Assembly: GCA_002502245.1 (NCBI GenBank)
Contig: DAPW01000027.1
Span: forward strand, 3,130 to 67,129
Direction: 5' to 3'
From: Methanoregula sp. UBA154
Lineage (GTDB): Archaea; Halobacteriota; Methanomicrobia; Methanomicrobiales; Methanospirillaceae
Length of the DNA: 64,000 nucleotides
Of the stretch, positions 43,112-52,797 are shown in pieces; positions within the stretch are counted from its first letter, which is position 1, and each line of letters begins with the position of its first letter. The translations under genes were made by a program, and so were the position numbers. Below the pieces are notes generated by a model, which saw only the letters and a list, made by a program, of their open reading frames with translations, did not search any database and had not been told where the DNA came from.

Positions 43112-44305
43112 GTGATTTACCAGATGGAAGACCCACTCATCATGGAGTATGCCGGAACACGAAGGGGAGAGATCTCCCGCTTTTACCAGTACGGCAGCGG
43201 CGGGGTCCGGGTCCTTGATCCCCGGAAAACCGTAAAACGGCTCTACCTCTTCGATACGTTGTCAGAGATCATGACAGAGCGCGATCCTCTCCGGCGGGAG
43301 AAGGTCCTGCGGCGGTTCGTCTTTGACCGGTTCGGGATGAATGAGGAGACGTTTGCGTTCGGGGAACGTCCCCGGACCTTCCGGTACGAGAACGGCGGGA
43401 AGCAGATCGCGGTGCGGGAAGGCGGCGATTATGGTGCGGTCGGGAAACTGATCACCTTTGAAGAGAACGGCGTCTCCGAGACCGCATGGGGGCGCAATGG
43501 CGAGATCGAGCGCGTGTACCAGTTCGACCTGAAGGGGGACATCATAACCATCCGGGAAGGGGGATGGTACGGGGATGTGTCACGGACCATCGTATTTTCC
43601 GGGAACCGGGCGTCCCTGTTCCGTGATCCCGAATCCTTCCTCCAGTTCTTCATCTTCTCCGCATGGAGCGAAAAGGACCGGGAAGATCAGATCGGCGACC
43701 GCGTGGCGCAGATCCGTGGTGAAGGGCCGGAAGCCGGCAGGAGCCCGGACGCAACCGCCCGGCGTACGGTTCAGGCTGGCAGCGCCCGGCAGGATCCGGT
43801 AAGACGGAGAGTGTCACGGAGCACCCCTCCTGAATCCGGGATTGATTTCATACCTGACGGTGACACCCCGTTCCCGCAGAGCGGGCAGGAGACCCCCCTG
43901 CGGCGGAGCGCAGATATCTCCTTTGCCGAGCGCCAGCGGCGTGACCAGGACGGCGCAGGCGGATTCCGGAGAGGGAGGAGTGCGGAGATCCCGCTGGATG
44001 AGCGGTTCGGGACTTCCCGGGCACCGGAAACCGTTTCCCGGGGGAGGAGTGCGGAGATCCCGCTGGACGAGCGGTTTGGGACTTCCCGGGCACCGGAAAC
44101 CCTTTCCCGGGGGAGGAGCGCGGAGATCCCGCTGGACGAGCGGTTCGGGACTTCCCGGGCACCGGAAACCGTTTCCCGGGGGAAGAGTGTGGAGATCCCC
44201 TTGGATGAGCGTTCCGGCGGCACAGAAATACAAGGGGAGAAGATCTCAAAAGGGAAGAGCGCCGGAGTCCGGGACGGCAGACGCCGGGTCAGCAGGGACC
44301 TGTAA
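43112..44305 (+). CDS. uncharacterised protein with C-terminal 23-residue tandem repeats
   Basis: 397 residues from GTG 43112 (ATG 43124 is an alternative). The N-terminal about 200 residues are soluble and contain an internal beta-rich repeat (RYENGGKQIAVREGGDYGAV and YQFDLKGDIITIREGGWYGD, both ending GxxGxVxxxI). A disordered charged linker follows, then three copies of RGRSAEIPLDERFGTSRAPE and a degenerate fourth. No known domain is recognised. The R-x-x-S-x-E/D repeats look like phosphorylation or docking sites, which is inference. It appears to be a single-gene unit, convergent with the exported protein. Confidence 0.75.
   Translation: MIYQMEDPLIMEYAGTRRGEISRFYQYGSGGVRVLDPRKTVKRLYLFDTLSEIMTERDPLRREKVLRRFVFDRFGMNEETFAFGERPRTFRYENGGKQIAVREGGDYGAVGKLITFEENGVSETAWGRNGEIERVYQFDLKGDIITIREGGWYGDVSRTIVFSGNRASLFRDPESFLQFFIFSAWSEKDREDQIGDRVAQIRGEGPEAGRSPDATARRTVQAGSARQDPVRRRVSRSTPPESGIDFIPDGDTPFPQSGQETPLRRSADISFAERQRRDQDGAGGFRRGRSAEIPLDERFGTSRAPETVSRGRSAEIPLDERFGTSRAPETLSRGRSAEIPLDERFGTSRAPETVSRGKSVEIPLDERSGGTEIQGEKISKGKSAGVRDGRRRVSRDL
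43974..44216 (+). repeat. 69-base tandem repeats inside the 43112 gene
   Basis: Units begin at 43974, 44043, 44112 and 44181, spaced exactly 69 bases. The first three differ at only a few positions, the last is truncated and diverged. The unit length is a multiple of three, so copy number can change without breaking the frame. Confidence 0.9.
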
Positions 44306-44310
44306 AACGG

Positions 44311-44865
44311 TTATTTTTTCCGGAAGAGAAGGATGAGCGCAGCCCCGAGCAGGGGCAGCAGCCCTGCAGGAGCGGCGGCTGGAGAAGGCGCCGGGGCAGT
44401 CGTCGGGAGGATTGGAGTCATTGGGGGAACTGCGGTCGTCAGCCCGGTACCGGTGACCCCGGGGGATCCGATCGGTTCCGGAACGGTGTATACCTGCTGT
44501 GCACTGCCCACAAGCACGCAGGTTGCAATGACCCTGATTGTGTCGCCGGCACGTGCGTTTACATTGTAGGAGTATGTGAAGGTATCCTTCGTCGGCTGGC
44601 TGGAATACACCGGGTCGGCAACAATCACGTCGTTGACCCGTACCTCCACATCCCTGATGTAATGCGTTGTCGGGTCAGGAACCTGATGGGTGATCGTTAC
44701 GGAGATCTTTTCAGCAGCTGGATCAAAGGCGAGTGTCATGGCCGAAGGCGAATGGGCTGCTGCAGGCATGCAGAGCAGAAGGCATACGAGTACCAGCACT
44801 CCGAATGAAGAGATTATGGTATGGAGCCTCCGGGTGCGTATCCAACAGAACGGTGGATTAGGCAT
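44311..44865 (-). CDS. exported protein with C-terminal membrane anchor
   Basis: 184 residues. A signal peptide (SSFGVLVLVCLLLCMPAAAH) precedes a beta-rich domain of about 90 residues (SVTITHQVPDPTTHYIRDVE). A Thr/Pro linker leads to GLLPLLGAALILLFRKK, a C-terminal helix with a basic tail. The layout resembles archaeosortase substrates but no PGF-type sorting motif is present. Surface display is likely. Function unknown. Confidence 0.8.
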   Translation of the reverse strand: MPNPPFCWIRTRRLHTIISSFGVLVLVCLLLCMPAAAHSPSAMTLAFDPAAEKISVTITHQVPDPTTHYIRDVEVRVNDVIVADPVYSSQPTKDTFTYSYNVNARAGDTIRVIATCVLVGSAQQVYTVPEPIGSPGVTGTGLTTAVPPMTPILPTTAPAPSPAAAPAGLLPLLGAALILLFRKK

Positions 44866-45026
44866 GGTTTATTCACCAACCAGAAAAAGGGCATACTTCA
44901 TGGTAAAATCTTGCACCGTAACAATGTGCGGGACAGCGTGAAACAAAAGCCCGGACGCTACAGGACGCGAAGGACGTAAAAAATCAGGCCGGTACCCGGA
45001 TCCAAAAAAAAACGTCAATTCAGGAT

Positions 45027-45212
45027 TCAGGCATCGCAGCGGAGTTTTCCTCCCTTGCCGATGTCTTCCGGTTCCTTCTCCTCGATCAGGATGGTTACGA
45101 GATCCTCATTCACTCCGGTAACGGAGACGAGCGTTTCGGTAAACTCCTTCACGATCCTGCGCTTCTGGTCGCGGGTCAGGCCTTTTCTCTGTCTGAGAAC
45201 GATGACGGGCAT
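45027..45212 (-). CDS. 4-oxalocrotonate-tautomerase-family protein
   Basis: 61 residues, the full size of the family. Pro at position 2 becomes the N-terminal catalytic base after Met removal. The rest, LRQRKGLTRDQKRRIVKEFT and VTILIEEKEPEDIGKGGK, has the typical beta-alpha-beta arrangement. Relatives tautomerise 2-hydroxymuconate or dehalogenate small acids; role in methanogens is unclear. Confidence 0.92.
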   Translation of the reverse strand: MPVIVLRQRKGLTRDQKRRIVKEFTETLVSVTGVNEDLVTILIEEKEPEDIGKGGKLRCDA

Positions 45213-45426
45213 GGTATCATAAAAAGATTGGTGAACCGGTTATAAGTACATGTGTCCTGTGGCGGGAGATGCCGGCAGTCGGCCTGGCGCTGTAGGCTGA
45301 TGGATCCAGAGCCGGATCGGGATGGAGACCATCGTCAATTGATGGTACTGAGGGCACTGAGGTGTGCACATAGAATGAAAAAATGCAGATAAGTTAATCC
45401 CGCCCTATTATCTATACCGGTGAATC

Positions 45427-46056
45427 ATGCACAAACTCTATCTCTATATTCTCGATACTCTTGCCGATTGGGAGCCGGGCCATCTCACGGCCGAGCTCTG
45501 CTCCGGGCGGTACATGAAGGATCCGGCTCTCAGATATTCCGTGGTGCTGTGCGGCAGTACCGAAAAAACCGTCACCACCCTGGGCGGGCTGTACCTGACG
45601 CCGGAAGTCCTCATACGGGATATCCAACCCGTCCCCGGGGATGTGCTCGTGCTTCCGGGAGCGGATACCTGGCTTGATCCGGCTCAGGTCTCCGCCATCC
45701 GGGCGGCAGCACGGTTGCTTGATGGCGGAATACCCGTCGCCGCTGTCTGCGGGGCAACGCTTGGCCTTGCGAATGCCGGCCTGCTGGACAATCGCCTGCA
45801 TACCAGCAACGATCCTGCGGCCCTGAAAATGTTCTGCCCGAATTACCGGGGCGAGAATTTTTATGTGAACGAACCGGCGGTTACTGATAACAATCTCATC
45901 ACCGCAAGCGGACTGGCACCGGTGGAATTTGCATACCACGTATTCCGGAGACTGGAGGCTATGTCACCTGCAACGCTCGAAGCCTGGCACGGGCTTTTCA
46001 CCACCCGGCAGCCGGAATATTTCCATGCCCTGATGGGGTCCCTGCCGAACAGGTAA
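45427..46056 (+). CDS. DJ-1/PfpI (type 1 glutamine amidotransferase-like) protein
   Basis: 209 residues. The nucleophile elbow reads VAAVCGATLGLANAG, with Cys as expected, preceded by GDVLVLPGADTW. The His and acid positions are less clear, as in many DJ-1/PfpI members. Roles in the family range from protease to deglycase to isonitrile hydratase. The ATG at 45427 follows an AT-rich stretch. Single gene. Confidence 0.85.
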   Translation: MHKLYLYILDTLADWEPGHLTAELCSGRYMKDPALRYSVVLCGSTEKTVTTLGGLYLTPEVLIRDIQPVPGDVLVLPGADTWLDPAQVSAIRAAARLLDGGIPVAAVCGATLGLANAGLLDNRLHTSNDPAALKMFCPNYRGENFYVNEPAVTDNNLITASGLAPVEFAYHVFRRLEAMSPATLEAWHGLFTTRQPEYFHALMGSLPNR

Positions 46057-47209
46057 GGATCGCATGTAAAAAGCGTGTGGTGCGGACCCCTTCCTCTTGT
46101 TTTGATTAACGGACGGGAACCGCGGTTGGTGGAGACCGCAGTCAGGTGCTGATTCTCAATGTACTGACAATGGCCCGGGAGCAGGAAATTTCCGATCTGT
46201 AGAAAACACCCATGGATCGATTTTACGGAAGAACCGGGATCGGGTTCTGCGTTTAAAACCGGATCGCGATTGCATTTTCAAAACAGGGATCATGTGGTGA
46301 ACCCCCGGGGGCATTGCCGGCAACCGGGACCGAAGAGGATGAGCAGATACCGGACGCCTGTGACCCCGGAGGGAGGATCCTGGATCCAGGATTCTCTTGA
46401 GAAGACACACCGGCGACATCTGCGAAGGGATCTCCCTGTTTTTCAGGAAAAACAAAGTCGTTTTCCGGCCCCTGAAGGAACCCCCTTATTTTCAGCCCAT
46501 AGCGGCATTCTGGCAGGCATCGGATCCCGGGACTGGCTTGCTGATTGACCGGTTTTTGCGCATTTTCTCACGCTTCTATATTGCACGGTTTTTTCGCGCT
46601 TAAAACGGGTATTTTTTAAAAATAATGATTTTAAGGGGAAATCTCTATGGGTGTTGGCATCGTTTCCACTGCCGAATTATTCCGGGATCCTGTCGTGGGA
46701 TTTCTCCGTCGGAGAATGATCACAGGGGACTTACAGTCTCCCCTTCATGGCCCTTATAAAGGAGGGCTGGTTAAGACAGGAACCGACGGAAAATCGACGG
46801 GGGTGGATCCCCTGGCTGGATTGGGAGAGGGTATCCCGGGTGGTTTTCTCCGGCAATTTCTTCCTGAACAATCCCGGAATCCTGACAATGTGTTCCCGGT
46901 AATTTTCCCGGCAAAATACCGTTATCGCATCCGGAAGCCCCGAATATTTTCCGGCTGCAGGGGAAAACGAAAGGTAAAAACCCTCTTTCCGGTTGCACAG
47001 AACCATGCAAATCGTGGAATCGCAGTGGGAAGGTTGCCGGCCAACCCCCCCTCCCGTTTACTTTGGAACGCGGTGAACCCGGACCGCGAGTGGTGGTGCG
47101 GGGTTGCGGTGACAGGGTGCCCAGGATCCGATGGGTGGGGACTGTCATCACTTTCATGCCCCGACCTGAACCCCTTTAAATGCCGGAGCTGATTGTCTGA
47201 GCACACGCC
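46057..47209. other. 1.15 kb gap before uvrA without a convincing gene
   Basis: Open frames exist on both strands (the longest, 46647-47192 plus) but their translations are rich in Gly/Pro/Arg, lack any motif and have no promoter or ribosome site. The GC content varies along the gap, with an AT-rich patch at 46550-46640. A TATA-like CTTTAAATG at 47174-47182 is placed correctly for uvrA. Otherwise nothing is seen. Confidence 0.6.
47173..47182 (+). promoter_or_regulatory. TATA box of uvrA
   Basis: CCTTTAAATG lies about 30 bases before ATG 47210, indicating a leaderless or near-leaderless transcript. Confidence 0.5.
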
Positions 47210-50017
47210 ATGAAAGATATCATCATCAAAGGTGCCCGCCAGCACAACCTCAAAAATTTCAGCGTCACAATCCCCCGCGACAAGCTGGTCGTCATAACAG
47301 GAGTCTCCGGCTCCGGCAAATCCACGCTCGCGTTCGATACCCTCTATGCAGAAGGCCAGCGGCGGTACGTCGAGTCCCTCTCCTCGTACGCCCGGCAGTT
47401 CCTCGGTATAATGCAGAAACCGGACGTCGACTCCATAGAAGGGCTGTCGCCGGCAATTTCCATTGAACAGAAGACCACGAGCAAGAACCCCCGCAGCACG
47501 GTCGGGACCGTCACCGAGATCTACGATTACCTCCGTCTCCTCTATGCCCGGATCGGGATCCCGTTCTGCCCCGAGCACAACATCCCCATCGCCGCCCAGA
47601 CCCCGGACAGGATCGCAGACCAGATCGCGGCCGAACACCCGGGGCCGGTCACGATCCTCTCGCCCATTATCCGGCAGAAGAAGGGGACGTACCAGCAGCT
47701 CCTGAAGGATCTCAACAAGGAAGGTTTCACCCGTGTCCGGGTGAACAAAAAGATCATCCGGACTGACGAGGAGATCGCTCTCGACCGGTACAAAAAGCAG
47801 GATATCGAGATCGTGATCGACCGGCTCGAGTCATCGGACCGGACCCGGCTGACCGAGGCGGTGGAGAACGCCCTGAAGAAGTCCGAGGGGCTCGTCCTCG
47901 TCGCGGACGCGGACGGGAAGGAGTCCACGTATTCGTCCCTCATGGCCTGCCCGGTCTGCGGCATGGCATTCGAGGAGCTTCAGCCGCGGATGTTCTCGTT
48001 CAACAGCCCGTTCGGCGCCTGCGAGGAGTGCCACGGGCTCGGGGTCAAGATGGAGTTCGACCCCGACCTCATCATCCCGGACAAGGAGCGGTGCATCGCG
48101 GACGGCGCTATTGCCCCGTACCGCAACCCGATGGACGGATTCCGGGGGCAGTATCTCGCTGTGGTGGCGAAGAACTACGGCTTCTCGGTCCTGACGCCAA
48201 TGAAGGATCTCACGGATGAACAGTACAACGCGCTGATGTTCGGCTCCTCGAAGCGGATGAAGTTCTCGATGAGCACGAGGAACGGGGACGCCGAGTGGTC
48301 GCACACCGGGGAATGGGAAGGACTCCTCCCGCAGACCGCCCGGCTCTATGCCCAGACCCAGTCGGACTGGCGGAAACGCGAGCTCGAAGGCTACATGCGG
48401 GTCTCACCCTGCCCGGCCTGCAACGGTAAACGGCTCAAGGACAAGGTGCTCGCGGTCCGGGTCAACGGTAAATCGATCATCGATGTTACCGATCTCTCGA
48501 TCACGGAAGGTATCGCGTTCTTTAAAAACATCCGGCTGACCCCAAAGGAAGCGGAGATTGCCAACCTGATCACCAAGGAGATTAAAAGCCGGATCGACTT
48601 TCTGGAAAAGGTCGGACTCGGGTACCTCACGCTCTCCCGGAACGCCGGGACGCTCTCGGGCGGGGAGGCGCAGCGGATCCGGCTCGCAACCCAGATCGGC
48701 TCGAACCTCATGGGAGTGCTCTACGTGCTGGACGAACCCTCCATCGGTCTCCACCAGCGCGACAACCGGAAGCTCATCGAGACCCTGCGGACCCTCCGGG
48801 ATCTCGGGAACACGGTGCTCGTAGTCGAGCACGACGAGGACATGATCCGGTCCGCCGAGCACGTCATTGACATGGGCCCCGGGGCCGGGATGCACGGCGG
48901 TTACATCGTTGCTGAAGGAACCCCGAAACAGATCGAGAAGAACAAAAAGTCCCTCACCGGCCAGTACCTTTGCGGTGCGAAGAAGATCGACGTTCCAGTG
49001 AAGCGGCGGCCGGCGAAACAGTTCATCACGGTCAAGGGCTGCCGGGAGAACAATCTCAAGAATATCACCGTGAAGTTCCCGATCGGGCTCCTGACCGTTG
49101 TCACCGGTGTCTCGGGCAGCGGGAAGTCGACACTCGTGTACGAGACGCTCTACAAGGGCATGATGCAGATCATCAACCGGTCCCGGGAGCAGGCCGGGAA
49201 GCACGAGAAGATCGTCTTCGACTCCGAGATCGACAAGGTCATCGTCATCGACCAGTCGCCGATAGGAAAGACCCCGCGGTCCAATCCCGCGACCTATACG
49301 AAAGTCTTCGACGAGATCCGCATGGTCTTTGCCGAAACTAAGGAGGCAAAGATGCGGGGTTACAAGCCGGGCCGGTTCTCCTTCAATATCCGGGGCGGGC
49401 GGTGCGAGGCCTGCGAGGGTGACGGCCTCATCAAGATCGAGATGAACTTCCTCCCCGATGTGTACATCGAATGCGAGGAGTGCAAGGGCAAGCGGTACAA
49501 CCGCGAGACGCTCGAAGTCCTGTACAAGGGGAAGTCGATCGCTGACGTCCTCGACATGAGCGTCGAAGAGGCGATGAAGCACTTTGAGAACATCCCTTCG
49601 ATCCGGACGAAACTCGAGACCCTCTCCCGGGTTGGCCTCGATTATATCAAACTCGGCCAGTCCTCGACCACCCTCTCCGGTGGGGAAGCGCAGCGGATCA
49701 AGCTCACCCGTGAACTCGCAAAGAGGGCGACCGGCAGGACCCTGTACCTGCTTGATGAACCCACCACGGGGCTCCACTTCGACGACACGAAGAAGCTGAT
49801 CAAGGTGCTCGACGACCTGGTGGAAAAAGGCAATACCGTGATCGTGATCGAGCACAACCTTGACGTGATCAAGTCGGCTGACCATCTCATTGATATCGGG
49901 CCGGAGGGCGGGGATGCTGGCGGGGAAATCGTTGCGAGAGGCACCCCGGAGAATGTTGCCGAAACCCCCGGAAGCTATACCGGGGAGTTCCTGAAACCAG
50001 TACTTGCGGTAAAGTAA
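47210..50017 (+). CDS. uvrA: excinuclease ABC subunit A
   Basis: 935 residues, normal for UvrA. Two ABC ATPase modules: GVSGSGKSTLAFDTLYAEG with the signature SGGEAQRIRLATQIGS, and GVSGSGKSTLVYETLYKGM with SGGEAQRIKLTRELAKR. The zinc modules are CPVCGMAFEELQ ... CEECHGLG and CEACEGDGLIKI ... CEECKGKR. It finds DNA damage and loads UvrB. This bacterial-type repair set is present in many methanogens by ancient transfer. uvrB is not in the window. Confidence 0.96.
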   Translation: MKDIIIKGARQHNLKNFSVTIPRDKLVVITGVSGSGKSTLAFDTLYAEGQRRYVESLSSYARQFLGIMQKPDVDSIEGLSPAISIEQKTTSKNPRSTVGTVTEIYDYLRLLYARIGIPFCPEHNIPIAAQTPDRIADQIAAEHPGPVTILSPIIRQKKGTYQQLLKDLNKEGFTRVRVNKKIIRTDEEIALDRYKKQDIEIVIDRLESSDRTRLTEAVENALKKSEGLVLVADADGKESTYSSLMACPVCGMAFEELQPRMFSFNSPFGACEECHGLGVKMEFDPDLIIPDKERCIADGAIAPYRNPMDGFRGQYLAVVAKNYGFSVLTPMKDLTDEQYNALMFGSSKRMKFSMSTRNGDAEWSHTGEWEGLLPQTARLYAQTQSDWRKRELEGYMRVSPCPACNGKRLKDKVLAVRVNGKSIIDVTDLSITEGIAFFKNIRLTPKEAEIANLITKEIKSRIDFLEKVGLGYLTLSRNAGTLSGGEAQRIRLATQIGSNLMGVLYVLDEPSIGLHQRDNRKLIETLRTLRDLGNTVLVVEHDEDMIRSAEHVIDMGPGAGMHGGYIVAEGTPKQIEKNKKSLTGQYLCGAKKIDVPVKRRPAKQFITVKGCRENNLKNITVKFPIGLLTVVTGVSGSGKSTLVYETLYKGMMQIINRSREQAGKHEKIVFDSEIDKVIVIDQSPIGKTPRSNPATYTKVFDEIRMVFAETKEAKMRGYKPGRFSFNIRGGRCEACEGDGLIKIEMNFLPDVYIECEECKGKRYNRETLEVLYKGKSIADVLDMSVEEAMKHFENIPSIRTKLETLSRVGLDYIKLGQSSTTLSGGEAQRIKLTRELAKRATGRTLYLLDEPTTGLHFDDTKKLIKVLDDLVEKGNTVIVIEHNLDVIKSADHLIDIGPEGGDAGGEIVARGTPENVAETPGSYTGEFLKPVLAVK

Positions 50018-50353
50018 ATGTCAGATATTCTCACTTTTTTATTGAACCTGCATTGATCGATCGGTTAAATCCGAACCATTTCCCGGCCGGGAAAGCAGTA
50101 TGGATTTGCGAGGGCTCCCCGCCTCAGGGCCCCTCGCGGGGCACGGCGGGGCGAGTCCGGTTTTTACTCTGAATCTCCTTGGAAAAGTTCTCTCCAGCGG
50201 CCCTAAATCCGCCGCGGGGGGCCTCCCTCCGGAGTCGGCGGTTATCGTGACCGTGGATTGGGGGTCTCAACCCCCGCCAGAAAATCCAGATATACCTCTA
50301 CCCCTGCCCGAACCTAATCCATTATGACTTCCGGGACATGACTTAGATCACGG
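50018..50353. other. gap between uvrA and uvrC with repeat R1
   Basis: No gene. R1 copy 4 occupies 50098-50245. T run CACTTTTTTA after uvrA at about 50030 could end its transcript, so uvrC probably has a separate promoter. Confidence 0.6.
50098..50245 (+). repeat. dispersed repeat R1, copy 4
   Basis: Contains GAGGGCTCCCCGCCTCAGGG, CCCCTCGCGGGGCACGGCGG and CCGCCGCGGGG, in the same orientation as copy 1. Confidence 0.75.
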
Positions 50354-51946
50354 ATGATCGACCTCGCCACCCTCCCCCACACCCCCGGGTGCTACCTCTT
50401 CTCGGATACCACTGGCGAGATCATCTATATCGGGAAGGCAAAGGACCTCAAAAAACGGGTAACGAGCTACTTCCAGAAGAAGGATCACGATGTAAAGACC
50501 GAAGCGCTTGTCGCAAACATCACTTCAGTCGATCTTATGATCACCAATACCGAGACCGAGGCGCTGATCCTGGAAAACACTCTCATCAAGAAGCACCAGC
50601 CCCACTACAATATCGACCTGAAAGACTCGAAACGGTTCGCATACATCGAACTCACGAAGGAACCATACCCCCGGATTGGCATTGCCCGGCGCACGGTCAG
50701 AGGCGAGGCAACCTACTTCGGCCCCTTTGTCTCGGCAATGGCTCGGGACGAGATTCTCCGGGTGGTCAAGCGGATCTTCGCCATCCGTCCCTGCCGGAAA
50801 CTCCCGAAGCGGGCCTGCCTCCGGTACCACATGGGCTCCTGCAGCGGCCCGTGCATCGGGGCGGTCAGCGAGGAGGCCTACCGGGTGCAGGTCGAGCGGG
50901 CATCGGCGCTGCTCCGGGGAAAAGGGACCGAGCTTCTCAAAAGCCTGCAGGACGAGATGGCGGAGTGCTCGCGTACCATGGAGTACGAGCGGGCCCTGAC
51001 ACTCCGCAACCAGATCGCGGCGATCGAGGGTCTCGGCGAGCGCCAGCACGTGGCCCGGCCCCGGGAGACCGACGAGGACGTGATCGGGTACACCGTCTCG
51101 GGCGATACCATGTTCCTGATGGTCTTCACGGTTGAGCGCGGGCTCCTCTCGGGCAAGCAGGAGTACTCGTTCGACTACCGGGAAGATGCGTTCGATGAGT
51201 TCCTGGTCCAGTACTATGCCGACAATATTCCGCCGTCCGAGCTCATCCTGCCTCACGGGGTCGACGAGGCCCTGCCTGCGTACCTGTCCGAACGGAAGGG
51301 AAAGGCCGTGCACGTGACCGTCCCGAAGTCCGGGGAGAAGAAGAAGCTCCTCGAGATGGTGGAGAAGAACATCGAACACTCATTCCTGAAAAACGAGCTG
51401 AAGGTAAAAGACCTCCAGTCTGCCTTAAACCTCCCCGAATCCCCGGCCGTCATCGAGTGCTTCGATATCTCCCACCTGTCCGGGACCTCGATGGTCGGGT
51501 CGATGGTGCAGTTCCGGAACGGGGAACCTGACAAGACGAACTACCGGCGGTTCCTGATCAGGACGGTCGAAGGGATCGATGACTTCGCTTCGATCGCAGA
51601 AGTTGTCCGGCGCCGGTACACGCGGTTGACCGGGGAAGAGGCGGAGATGCCGGACCTGATCGTGATCGACGGGGGAAAAGGGCAGCTCTCGGCGGCACTT
51701 GCGGTGGAGAAGGAGCTCGGCCTCGAGATCCCGGTCATCGCGATCGCAAAGCGGGAGGAGGAGATCTACCTCCCCGGGGGGATGCTCCCGCTCCGCCTCG
51801 ATCCCAAGGGGATGGCCCTGCATTATCTCCAGGAGATCCGGAACGAGGCCCACCGCTTTGCTATTGCATACAACCGGCTGCTGCGCAGCAAAAAGCTGAC
51901 CGGTACAAAATCCCGTTCCCGGACCGGGAAGAAATCCTCCGGGTAA
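50354..51946 (+). CDS. uvrC: excinuclease ABC subunit C, lacking the C-terminal HhH tail
   Basis: 530 residues. GIY-YIG nuclease domain LPHTPGCYLFSDTTGEIIYI at the start, UVR motif around residues 195-225, and the RNase H-like nuclease part with IECFDISHLSGTSMVGSMVQ and PDLIVIDGGKGQLSAAL. Bacterial UvrC is about 600 residues and ends in two helix-hairpin-helix motifs; here the protein stops after HRFAIAYNRLLRSKK with a short basic tail instead. No HhH coding is seen further downstream. It cuts on both sides of a lesion with UvrB. Confidence 0.94.
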   Translation: MIDLATLPHTPGCYLFSDTTGEIIYIGKAKDLKKRVTSYFQKKDHDVKTEALVANITSVDLMITNTETEALILENTLIKKHQPHYNIDLKDSKRFAYIELTKEPYPRIGIARRTVRGEATYFGPFVSAMARDEILRVVKRIFAIRPCRKLPKRACLRYHMGSCSGPCIGAVSEEAYRVQVERASALLRGKGTELLKSLQDEMAECSRTMEYERALTLRNQIAAIEGLGERQHVARPRETDEDVIGYTVSGDTMFLMVFTVERGLLSGKQEYSFDYREDAFDEFLVQYYADNIPPSELILPHGVDEALPAYLSERKGKAVHVTVPKSGEKKKLLEMVEKNIEHSFLKNELKVKDLQSALNLPESPAVIECFDISHLSGTSMVGSMVQFRNGEPDKTNYRRFLIRTVEGIDDFASIAEVVRRRYTRLTGEEAEMPDLIVIDGGKGQLSAALAVEKELGLEIPVIAIAKREEEIYLPGGMLPLRLDPKGMALHYLQEIRNEAHRFAIAYNRLLRSKKLTGTKSRSRTGKKSSG

Positions 51947-52032
51947 CGGAGGAATATATGGGATAATCAGTGAGAAATGTGAAAAAAACGGTTCGGTAGA
52001 AATGCTATCAAAAATTTGAGGATTGAATTACG

Positions 52033-52085
52033 ATGAGGCCACGGGCGCTCGCCGCCTCGTCGGGGCTCGCCCCGTGGAGCAGTAC
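52033..52085 (+). repeat. possible R1 fragment
   Basis: GGCGCTCGCCGCCTCGTCGG and GGGCTCGCCCCGTGGAGC resemble the core of R1 but shorter and more divergent. Gap 51947-52236 otherwise holds R3 and no gene. Confidence 0.35.
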
Positions 52086-52120
52086 CGTTACAGAATTCTT
52101 TGTGAAAAATGATCCAAAAT

Positions 52121-52189
52121 GGGGGGTCAAGGGGGCATGCCCCCTTGGGTTGCCTCCCCCTCTGGGTGAAAGAGGGGGTCACCCTCACA
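52121..52189 (-). repeat. dispersed repeat R3, copy 1
   Basis: GGGGGGTCAAGGGGG, CCCCCTTGGGTTGCCTCCCC, AGAGGGGGTCACCCTCA. The reversed complement of 55311-55373 matches nearly throughout. G runs of four or more could fold into quadruplexes. Confidence 0.8.
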
Positions 52190-52236
52190 GGTTTCACTGA
52201 GGTCAAGTGGAGCGTTTTCTTCAGAGTCAAAAATGA

Positions 52237-52632
52237 TCAGATCGTGGTATCGAGTATCATCTTCTTCGAACTGTCCATGAAATACCCGGTAACAACCACG
52301 TGGTCGTTCCCGTTAAACGATCCCGTGAGGGGGAGGGTTGCCCCGAATTTCAGCGGGGTTGTTGAGAAACGATCGCCGATCGATCTGGTCTGGGCGTTTC
52401 CTGCGCTGTCGGTCACCGTAACCTCCAGTTCGAGAAGGGTGGTAGTCTCCGTGCTGCCCGGGTAGGAGATCAGGAGGTGGCTTGCGTCTGTCTGGGAGAC
52501 GGCAACGGGGGACGGGGCTTTCTGTTGCTGCGGTGCGGACTGCGTGCAGCCACCGGCAAGGAGCAGAAGTACAAGGAAGACCAGCAGGAAGCAAGCTGCA
52601 GCGGGCCGGTACGTGAAGAGAGGGATGGTCAT
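52237..52632 (-). CDS. small lipoprotein of unknown function
   Basis: 131 residues. A signal peptide ends in LLLAGGCTQSA, a lipobox, followed by a short Gln/Pro linker. The mature domain of about 90 residues is beta-rich (TLLELEVTVTDSAGNAQTRS, DHVVVTGYFMDSSKKM), probably an immunoglobulin-like fold. No family recognised. Divergent from the next lipoprotein gene. Confidence 0.8.
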   Translation of the reverse strand: MTIPLFTYRPAAACFLLVFLVLLLLAGGCTQSAPQQQKAPSPVAVSQTDASHLLISYPGSTETTTLLELEVTVTDSAGNAQTRSIGDRFSTTPLKFGATLPLTGSFNGNDHVVVTGYFMDSSKKMILDTTI

Positions 52633-52797
52633 AGATGAACCATACGATATCCTTTTTTATAAAAACTCTCCCGTCCGGGGGAACAATACCGGCACGGACG
52701 AAAAGGAACCGCTATACCGGTGACATTCCGGTTTCATACGTGCGAAAAATCCGGGAGTAATCGTCGTTTTTATGGGCTCATGCACCCATGCGATTGT

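Noticed and set aside
43974..44216. Regular repeats as a possible CRISPR array
   Set aside because: Units are contiguous without spacers, exactly in frame and inside a coding sequence.
46647..47192. 181-codon open frame before uvrA
   Set aside because: Gly/Pro/Arg-rich translation without motifs, no promoter or ribosome site, overlapped by equally long frames on the other strand; typical of GC-rich non-coding DNA.
48404..49885. 493-codon minus frame opposite uvrA
   Set aside because: Antisense shadow of a GC-rich gene; no motif.
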